Position numbers and translations under genes: made by a program
The notes under the pieces: model-generated
Database searches by the model: none
The model's input: the letters and a program-made list of their open reading frames with translations, nothing else
Told to the model about the DNA's origin: nothing
NCBI RefSeq assembly: GCF_905404315.1
Contig: NC_066269.1
Coordinates: 16,669,304-16,733,303, forward strand
Direction of reading: 5' to 3'
Source: Leptidea sinapis
Lineage: Eukaryota > Arthropoda > Insecta > Lepidoptera > Pieridae
DNA: 64,000 bases
Shown here: piece by piece, positions 52,061 through 63,201 of the stretch
How the letters are laid out: every line of letters starts with the position of its first letter
How positions within the stretch are numbered: the stretch's first letter is position 1

Positions 52061-53753
52061 TATGTAATAAGTTTATATATATGTATATTTAAGAAATACT
52101 AAATAGTTATAAGTTAAGTAAATTTGTAGAAGTTGTATATTATGAAGTTAATAAGTTTGAGTTTTATGTTTATAAGTATAGATATAAGTCAAAAGACGTG
52201 AGTTATTAAATTTATATCGTAGGACACAATAGTGTCCTGTCAGTTTTGGAACGTAGTTCCGGTTGTCCTGGTTTAAAAGGTATGAGCGGTATCCAAATAA
52301 AGGGGATACAATGTCTAAAATAAAACTTAAAGTAAAACTTAAAAATAAAATACAAGTTTTTTGATAGTGAAGAAAGGTTGTAAAGACCCCCTCACTGTGT
52401 AGACCAGCCTTCGCCGAGTCCAACGGTGAAAACCGCACCTCTCTACGACGCCTAGAAGCCGAGCTACAGCGGTTTTTAAAATTCCAAGATGGCGGCCAAA
52501 ATGGCGGCCACAAGTCAGTTTTGCTCGTAAGTTGCGTTCCAGACGCCGTACGAAGTCGTGCGAGGGCTTCCCGAGCTCGGCTTGGCTAGCTCTACAAAAT
52601 TATAATGTGAGCTCTACCTGGTAGAGTTGTCCAAATTTTTGGGGAAATAGCGCATTGACCATGTAGAGCGTACCGGGGGAAAGTTAACACAAAAAAGCTC
52701 GTCTCTGTGCGACCACTGGCTACCGAGATACAGATGTTTTAAAAATTCCAATATGGCGGCCAAGATGGCCGACCTCGTCTATGTTTTTACTAACTTTTCT
52801 CCCCGTTACGCTAATTTGCCCGTGTTTGGGCTTGTTTTGTAGGTTCTTCAAAGACGAATACAATTATGTACAAATTTTTGATTTTCCGCTTATCCCCGAT
52901 TTTTAATTTCACAAAAACACTTATTTTAAGGCTAAAAAATTTATATAAAATAAAATATTGAGCAAAGAATTTTGAAAAAATTTGGGTAAATGATACTTAT
53001 GCCAATCTAATTTTTAAGCTTAATTTCATAAATCTCCTATTCTTATTTAGACCACCTCGTGTCCACCGCGAAATTTCAAAAATGTATATCTCTTAAATTA
53101 TAAATGCGAAAATTTTGAAATTTGGTACATATATTAAATTAATTAGGTTTTATTAAAATATGCAAAGAAAAAGGGGTGTCACCGATCGTTTGAATTTTCT
53201 GTGAATTTTTGAAATTTCGTATAAATTTTGAATTTTAATATCTCTTGATCCAGTGGTGTTATTCCAATTTTCTAAACGGTGTCTGTCTCCTCTTCTTAAT
53301 GTGCGTCGTTATGGGTAGCAAGGTATATTCCAGCACACGCGGATCCACGACCTCGTGGAAACGCGAAACGTGTTTTTTTGGATTTTTCTCCGTGAAAAAC
53401 AACGGGAAAAATACAAAGATTAGTATGTAAGATAGAACTCGTTGCGGCGCATCCGATAGCACTTGAAAACTTGCACCTTACAGCGCTTGTTTGCGCAGCG
53501 TTATTTTTTAAAGATTTTCACTGTTACACATTTAGCAATTTTTCTCACTTTGTACTTACAGTAAATGAATTTAAGCGATGGCGTACACACACTTTGGTAG
53601 AACGTAAAATTACGCACACTTTGATGTATAGCACTTCTATATTGGTGCAACTTTTACCACTTTTAGGAATTTTTTGAACTTTTAATATAAGAAATTTTGC
53701 ACGGAGCTCACTTGCACACGAGTTCTCGCTTCTGCGGGGGGCAGCGGAGGGGG
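52061..53753 (-). promoter_or_regulatory. E7 5'UTR
   Basis: Non-coding. Contains two YY1-like clusters, the shared motif (52820-52831) and the segment (52395-53337) nearly identical to the inverted E6 5'UTR. The distal 400 bp resemble E0 ('gcgcttgtttgcgcagcg', 'aacttttaccacttt'). The 121-aa frame at its ORF1-proximal end has no family match. Confidence 0.7.
52485..52510. promoter_or_regulatory. YY1/Pho-like tandem ATGGCGGC motif, E7
   Basis: AAGATGGCGGCC followed by AAAATGGCGGCC; a second cluster is at 52749-52773. Same arrangement as E0 and the inverted E6 5'UTR. Confidence 0.4.
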
Positions 53754-53787
53754 GGTTAGGTTAGGTTAGGTTAGGTTCGGTTAGGTT

Positions 53788-53790
<3 letters not shown>
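53754..53790 (+). repeat. Short telomeric (TTAGG)n tract between E7 and E8
   Basis: About seven units including one TTCGG variant (53776-53780), then the 40-nt poly-T of E8. Confidence 0.95.
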
Positions 53791-53833
<43 letters not shown>

Positions 53834-53846
53834 TAGTGGCCTACCT

Positions 53847-53869
53847 CCCTGGCAACTTTCGTCCCAGGG
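53847..53869 (-). other. 3'UTR terminal hairpin, E8
   Basis: CCCTGG / CCAGGG, identical to E2. Confidence 0.55.
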
Positions 53870-54259
53870 CCGAGGAGCTACTATGACTACTTTCTCCCTA
53901 CCATTGAGCGGTAGGGGTTGTAGGTGTGGAGTTTTATTTATTAAATCAAAACATAACAATTTTGGGTTTATCCTTATGACTAACAATTTAATTAAGTGGC
54001 TTACATACTAACAAAAGATTACACTATTCTACTTCTATATTTATTTACTTTAATTGGTTAAATCTATTGCTATTACAAAAATTTTCTACTTACAATTAGG
54101 CGCTTTACTTAAATTCTATGGGTTGTATAAGGGCCCTATAATTTAAATAGGGAACCTTTATATACATTAACTACTACTATTTATATATTAACTAAACATT
54201 TATAAACTACCATATTAACTATTGTTTCACCTAACTATTTAATTACAATTGATACAAAT

Positions 54260-55851
54260 TTATTTAAGTTTGACTTTAATATTGCTGCCGTTCCGCGGCA
54301 ATACATCGGCTAAAATTCTGTGGCAGTATTTTTCAAAATGCCTTCTCAACGGCTTTGCGACAAAGGTTGGCAGGTTGGTCTCCACAACGGCCATGCCACA
54401 TTCTATCTCAAGGTCGCATCTCCACCGGCCAAACCTGGGGCAGTCGAGCACCAGGTGCAATGCGCTTTCGTCTGTTCGACCGTCGCATATGCACACTGGG
54501 CTATCCTTCAGGCCGAACCGGTGGAGATACGCCGAGAAGCCGCCATGGCCCGAGATGATTTGGGCCATCAAGGCGGAGAAAGGTTCCTCCCTGACCAACT
54601 TGTAAGACGCCACGACGTCTGGCAGAAACGCTTTTGTAACACTTGCAGTTTCACCCGCGGTGTAGCGCTCCTGCCAGACGCCGAGGGTCCTGGCTCTAAT
54701 TTTGCGGCGGAGAGTTGAAATCGGTACTCCATCGTATGCAGCCCTCAATTTCGAGTGGAGCGCCGCGTCCTTCGCCAAGTGATCAGCCCTCTCATTCCCC
54801 TCTATACCTACATGTGCCCGAACCCAGCGGAACCGAATGGTTTTACCCATATTTCGAGCCCGCCGGATAAGGTTTTTAATTTCAAAGGCTATCGGGTTAA
54901 ATGAAGATCGATCCCTTAGCAGCTCCAGCGACGACCTGGAGTCGCTAAGAATCTCGACCCTCATGTCGGGCATCTTCAAGATGTCCTCGATAGCCTTCGA
55001 AATTGCGCACATTTCGGCTTGGAAGACAGAGCAATAATCCTCTAACTTGAGTTTTCTTGCTCTGACTTCCATGCCTCGCCGCCTGTATGATATTCCGGCT
55101 CCAACCCTGCCCTGTATCTTGCTTCCGTCGGTGTAGACTTGCAGGTAACCCTCTCCCTCTCCTGAGTCATCCTGCACCTCTACCGCGTCGGTTTCGGCCT
55201 GTGTTTCCTCGAGACAACAGAACTCTACCTCAGGAGCGAGGGCTGGATGGGGAGCATCCAGGAAGCTAACCCGCTGTTCAGCCTTCCTGTCTGCCATACC
55301 ATCAATGTCCTCACCCCTTTTATATCGGTACAATTCTGCTGCCTCTCGGATTCTCAGGTCGAGTGGCAAGATACCTGACAGGATCAGTGCCGCACTCAAA
55401 CTGGCGGTTTTGTAGGTCCGGCTGATCTTCCGCGCGAACCCTCGCTGAACTGCGTCCAGCAACTTCCGCACTCCGACTTGATCTACGGCTGGGACCCAGA
55501 CGCTTGAAGCGTAGAGTACGATTGGCTCCACAGCGGCGATGTAGATGGTCCTCACCACCTCTGGGTTCAGGCCCCAGGTTGTCTTAGCCGCCCTTGACAA
55601 TTGGCCATAAATGGCCGTTGCCTTCCGGCAAACGTCAGCGACGTGCGGCTTAAAGGACAACCTGTGGTCAATAATAAGACCCAGGATCTTGGTTTCTGTG
55701 ACCATCTTTATACTTTCGCCGCCCATGGTGATCTGAATAGGTGTTACTTTCAGTTTCTTGGTAATCACCATGGCGTTGGTCTTGTGTGGAGCAAATCGCA
55801 GCTTGTTGTCCAAGCCCCAGTCGTAGACCCGCCGGAGGACGGAGTTAGCGG
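54260..55851 (-). pseudogene. E8 ORF2 remnant (C-terminal 40 percent)
   Basis: Begins inside RT just after the FADD region (equivalent of RRVYDWGLDNKLRFAPHKTNAM) and runs through RNase H (YTDGSK, GNERADHLA) to the C-terminal Cys/His motif (CICDGRTDESALHLVLDC). About 517 residues are readable from a GTG. It is nearly identical to E2, with substitutions such as A/V before CICDG and Q/E in TAGETAS. EN and the RT catalytic residues are deleted. Confidence 0.9.
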
Positions 55852-56749
55852 CGGCTACTGTCGTCAGGCGACTTACTCGTCACCATGATTGAGTGACCGG
55901 ACTTCACCGGCGCCTTGGCAGCCATCGCCGCATACGAAGGCGGTGTTGAGGCCCGTACGGGCTCCTCTGGGAGCTTTGTTACTTTAGCTCCCAGACTTCG
56001 CACCTCAGCCAACATGTCTGTAGCTTCCCGCCGCATGGACTTTAATTCTCCCAGAAGGGAGCCCAGCTCAGCAGCGGGTGGATGGAGGGGCAGCCTTGTG
56101 TTAATTTGCTGAATTACTTCGAATTCAACTATACGGCGGAGTGCCTCCAGCTCCTTGCGCAACTCCGCCGTCTGCCCCCCCACGTCTGCTTTCTCCACCC
56201 GCTGCGTTAAGAGCAAAATCTGCTCCGCGTGGCCGGACTCTCTTCTGGAGATGTCCTCTGCGTGTCTCCTTTTAATATTTGCGATCTCCATTTGGAGATC
56301 GCGCCGCGCACTATTTACCTGTAAAGTGGCCTCATACAGAAAGTTGAGGCCCTCTATCACGGTTGTTTTGATAGAGCCTTTCAGGTTTCCTGATTTTTCC
56401 AGCTCTTCTTTAGCCCGCTGGTAGACTCTGTTAGCGTCCTTTAATATTGTTGCCGTTGGACTTTCGGGCTCCCCGGTGCTTACTGATCGTCCACCGGATG
56501 GCGGGGTGTGAAAATCCCCGACCGCCTCCCATTGGATCGATTGCGCCAAGGCGCCACTGCCAGGTTTGCTTCCCGAGCCGGCACCGAATTCGCTACCGGT
56601 AAAGGAACCTTCCCCCGCGTCAACCTTTCGGCTCAAAACAGCTCGTATTCTTCCGGGGTCTGATGATGGCCGTTTCGTGGTCATCGTTGTGGCCACCAAC
56701 CCCTTATCGCCGGTTCTAATCTGGCGGGAAGACTTAGCCGATGATGTTG
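55852..56749 (-). pseudogene. E8 ORF1 remnant (N-terminal half, start codon lost)
   Basis: Matches E2 ORF1 from just after its first codons to KSPDDSS (about residue 290 of E2), including the helical block and the coiled-coil segment. The second deletion removes the E2 ATG, so only an internal ATG or GTG could start translation (284 residues). The zinc knuckles are lost with the central deletion. Confidence 0.9.
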
Positions 56750-57452
56750 AATGATGTTCACGGGAAGACTATTGGAATAGGTTGTTATTTTTGTTAGAGG
56801 GGGGGGGGAGGGGGGGGGGGGAGGTCAATTAATCGGTAAGTGGGTGGAGATGACCAGGGGGTTAATTGTTAGTGAGGGGGAAGGGGTGGGTTGTACCTCT
56901 GGTGTTTTGCCTGATGTCTTGCCGATGTATTTGGATGACTTCCTTGTTCCGTCGTCAGTGAGTTGTAGGATCTATATTTCCTTTGAAGACGTATCAGTAG
57001 TCTGTGGTACGAAGACAGTTGAAGGGTGACGGATGACACTTGTCACTTGGCTTGTCTGATTTTTTCCAACAACCTCGTGGCGCCGCGTGCTTTCTGCTCC
57101 TATACAAAGCCTTCGAGGTTATGGGCCGCACCTTTATCCTCCAATATCTTCGTGATCCACTGTCCGATTTTGATGGTTCTTACTTTGCTGGATTGGTCGT
57201 GATGAGCACTAGCGGGATTAGTAATTAGTTTCTTGATCACTACAGCAGCAACTCAGGGAAACTGACAGAAAGTCTAGGTCCCGTAACTTAGGAGTGCGCT
57301 GTGCAAAACTTTTGCCAACAATAATCCCGGTGATTTATGTTATAACAATACACTGTACCAATTTTTATAACAATCAAAGCACTATTTACCACTTTAAATA
57401 ATTTTTTACTGGGAGCTATATGTAGACGACTCAATGGTTTAGTCACAAGTTG
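56750..57452 (-). promoter_or_regulatory. E8 5'UTR (shortened)
   Basis: Matches E2 15279-15959, with a longer G run (56800-56822). The two GCCCAAACWCGG motifs of E2 fall in the deleted part, so E8 has none. Confidence 0.75.
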
Positions 57453-57526
57453 GGTTAGGTTAGGTTAGGTTAGGTTAGGTTAGGTTAGGTTAGGTTAGGT
57501 TAGGTTAGGTTAGGTTAGGTTAGGTT

Positions 57527-57529
<3 letters not shown>
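57453..57529 (+). repeat. Telomeric (TTAGG)n tract between E8 and E9
   Basis: Uninterrupted TTAGG followed by the 28-nt poly-T of E9. Confidence 0.97.
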
Positions 57530-57558
<29 letters not shown>

Positions 57559-57882
57559 TTCTATGCTATTCCCTCCAACTCGGGGGTCGAAGCTCTTGTA
57601 ATTCTAGCGACTCATTCACACCTGCTCTCTGTTCATCATTCATACTTCATACGATATCTTTCTTCATCCATCCACTTTCTCACTATACAACGGTGGGGTG
57701 CCGATGCTATTCCTGGCCTACCTAAATGTGTACCTATTCTATTTTTAAGTTCTTTATTTATTTATTTATTGTCTTATTCTACTTATATCTATATACACTA
57801 TATCCTTATTTTCTTATTTATCTTATTCTATTTATGCTTTACATTCTAGTTACATCTGTCGGTATATAACAATATTAATACA

Positions 57883-59524
57883 TTAACTTTTATTTTTGTG
57901 TATTACCCTTTCTATAATAACTTTACAAAATCTTAAAAATATATTTCTAGTTTTATCGTCCTCCATTATTGTACATATATTATCCTGCCTTATTTCTGTT
58001 CCTATTTCTATCTCTACCTTTGCTCTACTAATACTATATACTGGACATTCTGTGATTATGTGTGCAACTGTTTCGTCTACATTAAGATCACAGATACACA
58101 ATGGGCTCTCACTCCGCTTAAATCTATTTAAGTAGTGGGAGAATCCCCCATGCCCTGTAAACAGTTGCACAAGTACTGGGTCAAGTTTGATGTTCTTTAA
58201 AATTTTATGTGATTGAACTACATTTGGGAAGAATATTTTAGTAACCGACGCAGTCCCTCCTTCTTTGTACCTACTATCCCATTCTTCTATCGTTCTCATT
58301 CTTAATTCCCTTTTTATACACGAGATAGGATACTTGTCATACTCGGGCTTTGTCTTTAATAGCAAAGCTGCGTCCTTTGCCAACTCGTCAGCCCTCTCAT
58401 TTCCCTCCAGTCCCGAGTGCGCCTTAACCCAAAATAATTGTATAATTTTGTTTTGAATTTCGATCTTTTTTAAATTCTCGCGCGTTTGAACTGCCAAAGG
58501 ATGGAGGGAAATTCCGCCCACCACTGTTTCCAGTGCCGAGCGGGAGTCGCTGTATATGTTCGCACTGCTCGTCTTGCTCTTAAGAATTAGCTCGGTCGCT
58601 TTGCAGAGCGCTAATAGTTCCGCCTGGTAAACGCTGCAGAAAGACTCCAACTTTGCTTTCCTCGTGCCAGTCTCTGAGCCGTTTTCCCACTGGGATAAGG
58701 CGGCTCCGACTTTCCCTTCTATCTTACTTCCATCGGTAAATATTTTCATTCCAGTATGTTGGAGTATTTCTGCACCGTCCCCGAGACATCGGAATGTAAG
58801 CCCTAACTGTTCCGACGGATGTGCCATTTCAGCAAAGGGCACAGGTCTCTCCACCTCCCTGTCCCCGATCACCAATCATGTCCGCCGAACATGTTGTGAT
58901 ATCCACATTGCTGCTGAATCTTCGACCTCCTCGAATTGTATCGAAGGTGGGCTCGTCTCCACAATTTAGTATATGGAGGTCCAGTTCCCCCAACAAGCCT
59001 GCGACATCCTCCCCTCTCTTATCTACATCTCTACTCCCCCACCACAAGTTCCACGCATTAACATCGCCGCCGAGTATCACGCGTCCGTTTCCCAACTCTC
59101 GCACTGCACTCCTTATTTGGTCGAAGTAGGGATCCAGGGGTTTATCCTTTTCTAGGTATACTGACACCACCCCAACTTCCCAGGCGCTGGTTCTCAACTT
59201 TGCGACGGCAACGTTTTCCGTTGTTAAGTGTGGGTACTGGGTGATGTCAATCGATAAATCAAATAGTGCAATGGCAGCCTTAACAACCCCTTCACCCCTT
59301 TTGCAACATTGCACCACTCTCACTCCCGGATAGGTTTTCATTTCCCCACTCCGACCAATGTATGGCTCCTGTAACATAGCGAAAGCCGTTTTGGTCTTGC
59401 TCGCAGCCATGACCAATTCAGCCGTCACCGTGGCACTCCTCTGCAAGTTTGCTTGGATAACGTGATACCCGGGGGTCGCATGATTTGTGTCTCCTATCTG
59501 TTGTGTATCCTCACCCGAGATCAC
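57883..59524 (-). pseudogene. E9 ORF2: EN fragment joined out of frame to RNase H
   Basis: The upstream part (58829-59524, from a GTG) encodes EN up to VDITTCSADM: QANLQRS, QEPYIGRS and GGDVNAWNLWWG are present, but the SDHN motif is gone. Near 58870 the sequence jumps to IGDREVERPVPF, the region just before RNase H, in a different frame. The downstream part (57883-58875) has RNase H (FTDGSK, SDSRSALETV, GNERADELAKDAA) and CICDLNVDETVAHIITEC. All of RT, about 700 residues by comparison with E7, is missing. Confidence 0.9.
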
Positions 59525-59534
59525 CTTAGCAGTA
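59524..59534 (-). promoter_or_regulatory. ORF1/ORF2 recoding junction, E9 (TACTGCTAAGG)
   Basis: ORF1 GTA GCA TAC TGC TAA; +1 frame TAG CAT ACT GCT AAG GTG ATC. No ATG before QANLQRS. Confidence 0.6.
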
Positions 59535-61010
59535 TGCTACTGATGATCTCGCCAGTGCTTCCCACTTAGTCCTTATTGGACATTCTGCACTAAATGCATT
59601 GTGGTCAGTTCTCTCCATTTTGGCAATTTGGCAGTTTGGGCAGTTCGAAGCTTGCCCATTGCGCCAGCTCTCACACTCATACCGCAGGTGCCTCCCTCCA
59701 CAGTGACTACAGATGTCGTCTGGGCTTGAGCAGAACCTCTTCGTGTGTCCATAGCCCAGGCATTTTGTACATTGTACGAGAGGTGAGTGGTCATCTACTC
59801 TGACTCTCTGCAAGTCGATGTGGGCTGCTCCTGCCTCCGTCATTCTTTTCCATATAAATGGAGAGACCCGAAGCACAATGTGGCTTGTAAGTGGATTTCT
59901 AGCTTTCCTCCTAAAAAGCACATTCATCCTGTTTTCTTCCTCCCCCATGCCTTCAAGTATCTTGGAGTTTTGGGACCGAATGGCCTCCAGGATTTCCGCA
60001 TCTGTGTGGATGGCCATAACCCCTTTTAGGATAATTTGTGGGTCTTTGTTTTTGATTTCTTCTACTAACAATCCCCCCCCTTCCCTTCCGATACTTTCCC
60101 TAACCCTTTTCATCTCTTCCTTATCCTTACATCCAATTATGATTTTCCTATCTTTCGCCTTCCGAATTCGATCTATTTTTATTCCTTCTGATTTAGCTTT
60201 TACTACTCTTCTAATTTTTTCTAAGACTTTCTCCCCAGTGTCTAGTTCGTCTTTTGAAGTGACCACTACAGAGTGCATACCTACCGGTTGCGGCCTTACT
60301 CTGTTACCTCCTGCTACCACGCTTGCGTAGGTCGTCCTTTCAAGTGCTGCTTGATGGTCTGATATTTTCTCCCTTAACAGCGATATTTGTGTCATGCTAT
60401 CGGCAAGCATTTTGCTGTGTATCTCTATCTTCATACCTAGATCCCCAATCTTTTCCCCCTCCCTATTACTCACCTGTCCTTCAGTTGGTGCTACTTGCTT
60501 TGGTATTGCTGCTGCCGTACCTATCTTTGCAGCTGTTGCATCCTTAACCAGCTGATACAGGTTGTCAACCGCAGTTATAATACCCTGCTTCAGGTCGGAC
60601 TTCAGATTGCGTGATTGGCTTACGCAAGCCTTCGCCTTCTGAAGCCAGGCCCGCGCCTGGGATACCCTATCTGCTGACTTTAATAGGCGCGGAGACGTTC
60701 CAGCCGGCTCTGTGGGTACCTTTTGGGCGCCACTTTTAAGATCTTGAGAGAGCGTTAAGCCCTTGTCCTTAACATTGCGGGGTACCGCTTCTAGAGCCGT
60801 TTGTTTGGGAGATAGGGATACTTTGGACGACCCGGAGCTATTCCCTGCTTCCCATTGCCCTATGCTGCGTCTCACGCTCGAGGTATGTAATATTTTACTT
60901 GGGGAAGGATTTGTTGCCTCGGATGGAGATATCTCGAAGGTATCACTTAGAGTTGTCTTCTTGGCTGGGGTGCGGCAGGTTGCCATTTTATGGAGGGACA
61001 GCAGCGTCAA
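59526..61010 (-). CDS. E9 ORF1: gag-like protein with three zinc knuckles
   Basis: 494 residues from the first ATG. The family-type start MATCRTPAKK is the ninth codon (ATG at 60984-60986) and is more likely. VRRSIGQWEAG, the helical block NLKSDLKQGIITAVDNLYQLVKDA and three knuckles (about 414-478: CTKCLGYGHTKRFC, CSHCGGRHLRYEC, CPNC...H...C) are present. It ends VAYC. It is still open although ORF2 is destroyed, so this copy could supply ORF1 protein only. Confidence 0.9.
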   Translation of the reverse strand: MTLLSLHKMATCRTPAKKTTLSDTFEISPSEATNPSPSKILHTSSVRRSIGQWEAGNSSGSSKVSLSPKQTALEAVPRNVKDKGLTLSQDLKSGAQKVPTEPAGTSPRLLKSADRVSQARAWLQKAKACVSQSRNLKSDLKQGIITAVDNLYQLVKDATAAKIGTAAAIPKQVAPTEGQVSNREGEKIGDLGMKIEIHSKMLADSMTQISLLREKISDHQAALERTTYASVVAGGNRVRPQPVGMHSVVVTSKDELDTGEKVLEKIRRVVKAKSEGIKIDRIRKAKDRKIIIGCKDKEEMKRVRESIGREGGGLLVEEIKNKDPQIILKGVMAIHTDAEILEAIRSQNSKILEGMGEEENRMNVLFRRKARNPLTSHIVLRVSPFIWKRMTEAGAAHIDLQRVRVDDHSPLVQCTKCLGYGHTKRFCSSPDDICSHCGGRHLRYECESWRNGQASNCPNCQIAKMERTDHNAFSAECPIRTKWEALARSSVAYC

Positions 61011-61525
61011 CTTGTAAGTAAAACTAAAACTAAAATTGGTTAAAAATTTTAACCTTATCTATAAACTGTATTAAAACTAAGTATATAGGTCAAAAGACTC
61101 TATGAACTACTTAAATATAATATAACGTTGTTATAGCAATAAAATGTTTCTGCTCTACATAGAGCGAATGGTTTATGTCAAATTAAGTAAAGCCAATAAG
61201 CCGACTGTCAATATTTTAAAACCTAAAGAAAATGTAAAAAAGAATAATTTTTTGTATGATGATAGAGTCAGGAGTCTATGTAGAGCTACAATATATCTAG
61301 ATAGAAAGAGCGTTCCAAGGTGGGTGTTTCCTTTAAAACCGCAGTCAAATAGGACCAGAAACAAGGAAGTTACAGCAGAAAGAAGTTTTTGCGCTAAAAC
61401 CAAGATGGCCGCCGAAATTGCTTTTAAATTATAGATTTTAAGATGACAATTATTATCTACTTTAATTTTTTGAAAACATGATTTTAACAAAGTGGAATCG
61501 TGTAATCGTATTCCGATTAAGATAA

Positions 61526-61576
<51 letters not shown>

Positions 61577-63174
61577 AAAAAAGAATCTGAAACTAAATTG
61601 AAAATTGAAAACCTCAAAATTGGTTGAGAAACTCTGGAGTTACAGCTAATTTTGTGTTTCCAAGGCACTACAAATTTTTCTAAGTCCAAAGGGAATTTTG
61701 GGGGTAGGGGGCTGAGACTATGCCAAAATGATCGGGGAGGGTCCAAAGGGGTTCACCTAAGTGAAGCCGTGGGGGGGGTTGATAGGGGGGGGGGAGGGGT
61801 AAAATTTTGTTATTTTTGCTCTAGCACCCCTAGTTTTCGAGTTATCTGCAAAACAAATTTTTGTGCGGTTGGTTTTCGAAACAGATATTTTTGAAAAATT
61901 TATTATGAAGTAATTATAATATATTAAAATTTAGAAAAATTAGCTTTAACTTTATAAATAGACGGAGTTTCGCAAATAGTATTGCACTTTGGATTTACTA
62001 TTTAAATTATATGGAATACATTTTTTTGAAAATTGGGGGTTGAATACAAAAACCGCAAAAAGACTCAAAAATGGCCAAAACTATGTTAAAAAATAAAATG
62101 CCGGTAATATGAGTATTTTTAGCGGTATCAGCGTTATTTTCTACACCCCTGGGCGTTTAAATTTCTTAATTCTTTTAATTTTTGTGAATTTTGGAAAAAA
62201 ATAAAAATAAATTAAAAATATAAAGAGTTTCCAAAATATATCGAGTTTGGGCTCATTAGACTCGAAAAAATTCAAGGAATACGATTCCACAGTCAAAAAT
62301 TGTAAATATTTATATACCTAAGCACAAATATACAAAATATAATGTTCACATATTAAAAACAGTTTCGGTGAGCTAGCTTCCCACAGGATGGTCGGATTTT
62401 CAATTAGTAAACGGCCACGATCTTCAAATAATAAGGGCTTCCCAACGTGGTATCGTTTGATGTTCAATTCCCACGGGAACACTGACCACGTGCCACGTGG
62501 TTTCCGGTAGTAAAGTGTTAAAATCGCTGCAGGTGGCTCAAAAAATCTGTTCTAGGTGTCAAAACGTTTGTCTTAATGAGAACAATCGTTTGACGTATTT
62601 TAATATATAGGTCGTCACTTTACTTTTTGAAAAATTTTCAATAAATGTTATTTTTAAAGGTTATTTTTTGTTTTTTGGTCATAAAAATTTTTCCAATAGT
62701 CCGATTTTTATAAGCGATATGTCCTTTTGTTTGTCTCGGCGTGACGCATCCAGTGATATATATATCTGCTTGGTGTGACTGCGTTTCGAGGCACCACGTG
62801 CCACGTGGTGCTGCACTGTTTCTTGTATAACAGCGGAATGCCTGGTCGTAAAAATCCAGAAAAGGTGTTAAAATGTGCAGCACGCTAAGGTGCAGCCGAT
62901 GACATCCAAAAAATGTTGGGGTATCGCTTTAGTTTTTCCAGCGCACTCACTTTATTACACAGACTTGACAAAAAACACGGTTTTTCGGCACTTTTTGGCA
63001 CTTTATCCACACCGATCCTTGCGTAAGAGGTATCGTTAGATTCGCCGTCGCAAGACGCTTCTAACGATGTATAACACCACTGTGAAGTTAAGAAAAATAC
63101 TATTTCTCAAAATATTTAACCGCGGAGAGATACGTTTTTGCTGCTCACTCGAAAGCGTTTCGAATGCGACTGGG
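61011..63174 (-). promoter_or_regulatory. E9 5'UTR
   Basis: Contains one AAGATGGCCGCC site (61401-61412), an A-run of about 43 nt (61529-61572), a G-rich block (61676-61810) nearly identical to E3-E5, the shared motif CGAGTTTGGGC (62242-62252) and paired CACGTG palindromes. No gene is seen. Confidence 0.7.
62486..62806. promoter_or_regulatory. Paired CACGTG palindromes, E9 5'UTR
   Basis: CCACGTGCCACGTGG occurs at 62486-62500 and again, exactly, at 62792-62806 (306 bp apart; 309 bp in E3). The surrounding sequence is considerably more diverged than the palindromes. Confidence 0.5.
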
Positions 63175-63201
63175 GGTTAGGTTAGGTTAGGTTAGGTTAG
63201 G
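63175..63201 (+). repeat. Short telomeric (TTAGG)n tract between E9 and E10
   Basis: About five units, then 23 T (63202-63224). Confidence 0.93.

Larger units (their letters stand above)
46738..53753 (-). mobile_element. E7: full-length TRAS-like retrotransposon
   Basis: Poly(A) 26 nt (46738-46763), 3'UTR (46764-47007), intact ORF2, intact ORF1, 5'UTR (52061-53753). It is bounded by TTAGG. The 5'UTR is of the E0 type. Both ORFs are open, so with E1 and E2 it is one of three apparently complete copies. Confidence 0.93.
53791..57452 (-). mobile_element. E8: internally deleted copy of the E2 family
   Basis: The 3'UTR, the ORF2 C-terminal half, the ORF1 N-terminal half and the outer 5'UTR all match E2 closely, with only scattered substitutions. 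Two segments are missing: one equivalent to E2 11108-13978 (about 2.9 kb, joined near 55851) and one equivalent to E2 14875-15278 (about 0.4 kb, joined near 56750). Both ends are intact and sit in TTAGG, and the 40-nt poly(A) tail is kept. It cannot make RT, EN or zinc knuckles. Confidence 0.92.
57530..63174 (-). mobile_element. E9: TRAS-like retrotransposon lacking reverse transcriptase
   Basis: Poly(A) (57530-57557), 3'UTR (57558-57882), ORF2 with a central deletion of about 2 kb, intact ORF1, 5'UTR (61011-63174). The 5'UTR is homologous to E3-E5, but the coding region is a separate family. The 5' end reads CCCCCAGTCGCATTC on the element strand. Confidence 0.92.

Noticed and set aside
61144..61434. 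96-codon + strand ORF near the E9 5'UTR
   Set aside because: No recognisable domain, no counterpart in E3-E5, and antisense to the element; probably chance.
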